From Chitinophagaceae bacterium (GTDB lineage Bacteria; Bacteroidota; Bacteroidia; Chitinophagales; Chitinophagaceae), in NCBI GenBank assembly GCA_947489175.1, contig CANLED010000126.1, forward strand, positions 1-6,382: a stretch of 6,382 bases of DNA, written 5' to 3'. Made by a program: the position numbers and the translations under genes. The notes beneath the pieces were generated by a model. That model saw nothing but the letters and a program-made list of their open reading frames with translations, made no database searches and was not told where the DNA came from. Positions 5,883 through 6,382 of this stretch are shown piece after piece. Position 1 is the stretch's first letter. Each line of letters starts with the position of its first letter.

Positions 5883-6382
5883 GTCTTTTTTTGCCGCCTT
5901 GCTTGCACTCATAACTTTCTTCTTTTTAACATTCCTTATTTTCTTCGGTATTGCTGGAGCTTTAATGAGCGATGAAAAGACAGAAATTGGCAACAACGCT
6001 GTTTTGGTGATTGATTTGTCGAAGTCTTATAGCGACCGTCAAAAAGAAGATCCTTTTGCTGAATTGACTGGAAAAACGGAAGATGTTGTTCCAGATCTTC
6101 AGACTACCATAAAATTGCTTGATAAGGCTAAAGCCGATTCTTCAATCAAAGGTATTTACCTCATATCAGCCAATAACCCCAATGGTTTTGCTACCAGCAA
6201 TGAACTTAGAAACGCCTTAATTTCTTTCAAAAAATCAAAAAAATTCATCATTTCTTATGGTGATTACATCACTCAAAAAGCATATTCTGTTGCCAATGTT
6301 GCTGATAAGATTTATAGTCACCCAAAAGGTATGATTGAATGGCAGGGGATGTCTGTTGAATACATGTACTTTAAAAACTTGA
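5866..6382 (+). CDS. sppA: Signal peptide peptidase SppA, N-terminal part; 3' end cut by the window
   Basis: SppA is an inner-membrane serine protease of the S49 family that degrades cleaved signal peptides. The 172 codons visible begin MKSFFKSFFAALLAL, with a membrane anchor at about residues 8-33, then the start of the first protease domain: AVLVIDLS (45-52), a segment with KGIYLIS, SYGDYITQKAYSVANVADKIYSHPKG, and a tail aligning with GLYYKSLLDKL of E. coli SppA. The catalytic lysine and serine lie further on and are outside the window. The start must be TTG at 5866: an in-frame TAA sits at 5860-5862, and the first in-frame ATG (5965) would remove the whole anchor. It appears to be the long (about 60-67 kDa) type, judged from its N-terminal extension. 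It is divergent from folK. I am confident of the family and fairly confident of the start. Confidence 0.93.
   Translation, partial: MKSFFKSFFAALLALITFFFLTFLIFFGIAGALMSDEKTEIGNNAVLVIDLSKSYSDRQKEDPFAELTGKTEDVVPDLQTTIKLLDKAKADSSIKGIYLISANNPNGFATSNELRNALISFKKSKKFIISYGDYITQKAYSVANVADKIYSHPKGMIEWQGMSVEYMYFKNL

Noticed and set aside
5873..5892. T-tracts at the start of sppA as a phase-variable repeat
   Set aside because: Runs of six and seven T encode the repeated KSFF motif typical of this N-terminus. They are too short and too well explained by Phe codons to claim slippage.
1..6382. Mobile element, CRISPR array, defence or toxin system, tRNA or rRNA
   Set aside because: No transposase, integrase, terminal repeats, spaced direct repeats or RNA gene folds were seen. 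All coding space is occupied by recognisable housekeeping or transport genes and one small conserved protein.

Overview
The window looks like an ordinary chromosomal stretch of a low-GC member of the Bacteroidota, possibly close to Chitinophagaceae or Sphingobacteriales. This rests on protein style (single-chain GcvP, a linked FolK and deoxynucleoside kinase, SppA with a K/F-rich N-terminus), on the lack of a clear Shine-Dalgarno sequence before any of the six genes, and on -7 boxes of the TAnnTTTG type used by Bacteroidota. The genus is an inference, not something the sequence proves.

Layout. Positions 1-2694 (minus) hold most of gcvP, the PLP-dependent glycine decarboxylase of the glycine cleavage system, whose last ~60 residues lie beyond the left edge. 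A 180-base divergent intergenic region (2695-2874) follows, with two inverted repeats and candidate promoters. At 2875-3363 (plus) is a small YkgJ-type cysteine-cluster protein of unknown function. It converges, with no spacer at all, on a minus-strand cluster read from right to left: folK (5819-5316), a deoxynucleoside kinase (5276-4644) and an MFS/EntS-like exporter (4608-3364), separated by only 39 and 35 bases and so probably one operon. A 46-base divergent gap separates folK from sppA, a signal peptide peptidase gene that starts at a TTG codon (5866) and runs off the right edge.

How the genes relate. FolK makes the pterin diphosphate for folate synthesis. The kinase salvages deoxynucleosides for dNTP pools, a process tied to folate through thymidylate. 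GcvP feeds one-carbon units into tetrahydrofolate, but it lies in a different transcription unit and its proximity may be chance. The MFS protein has no substrate assignable from sequence. SppA is a membrane protease that clears signal peptides and is unrelated in pathway.

I found no mobile element, CRISPR array, tRNA, rRNA, toxin-antitoxin or defence module, and nothing that amounts to an undescribed system. The most notable points are local: interlocked folK/sppA promoters, the TTG start of sppA inside a small inverted repeat, the nested dyad upstream of the YkgJ-like gene, and the shared palindromic stop codons at 3360-3367.
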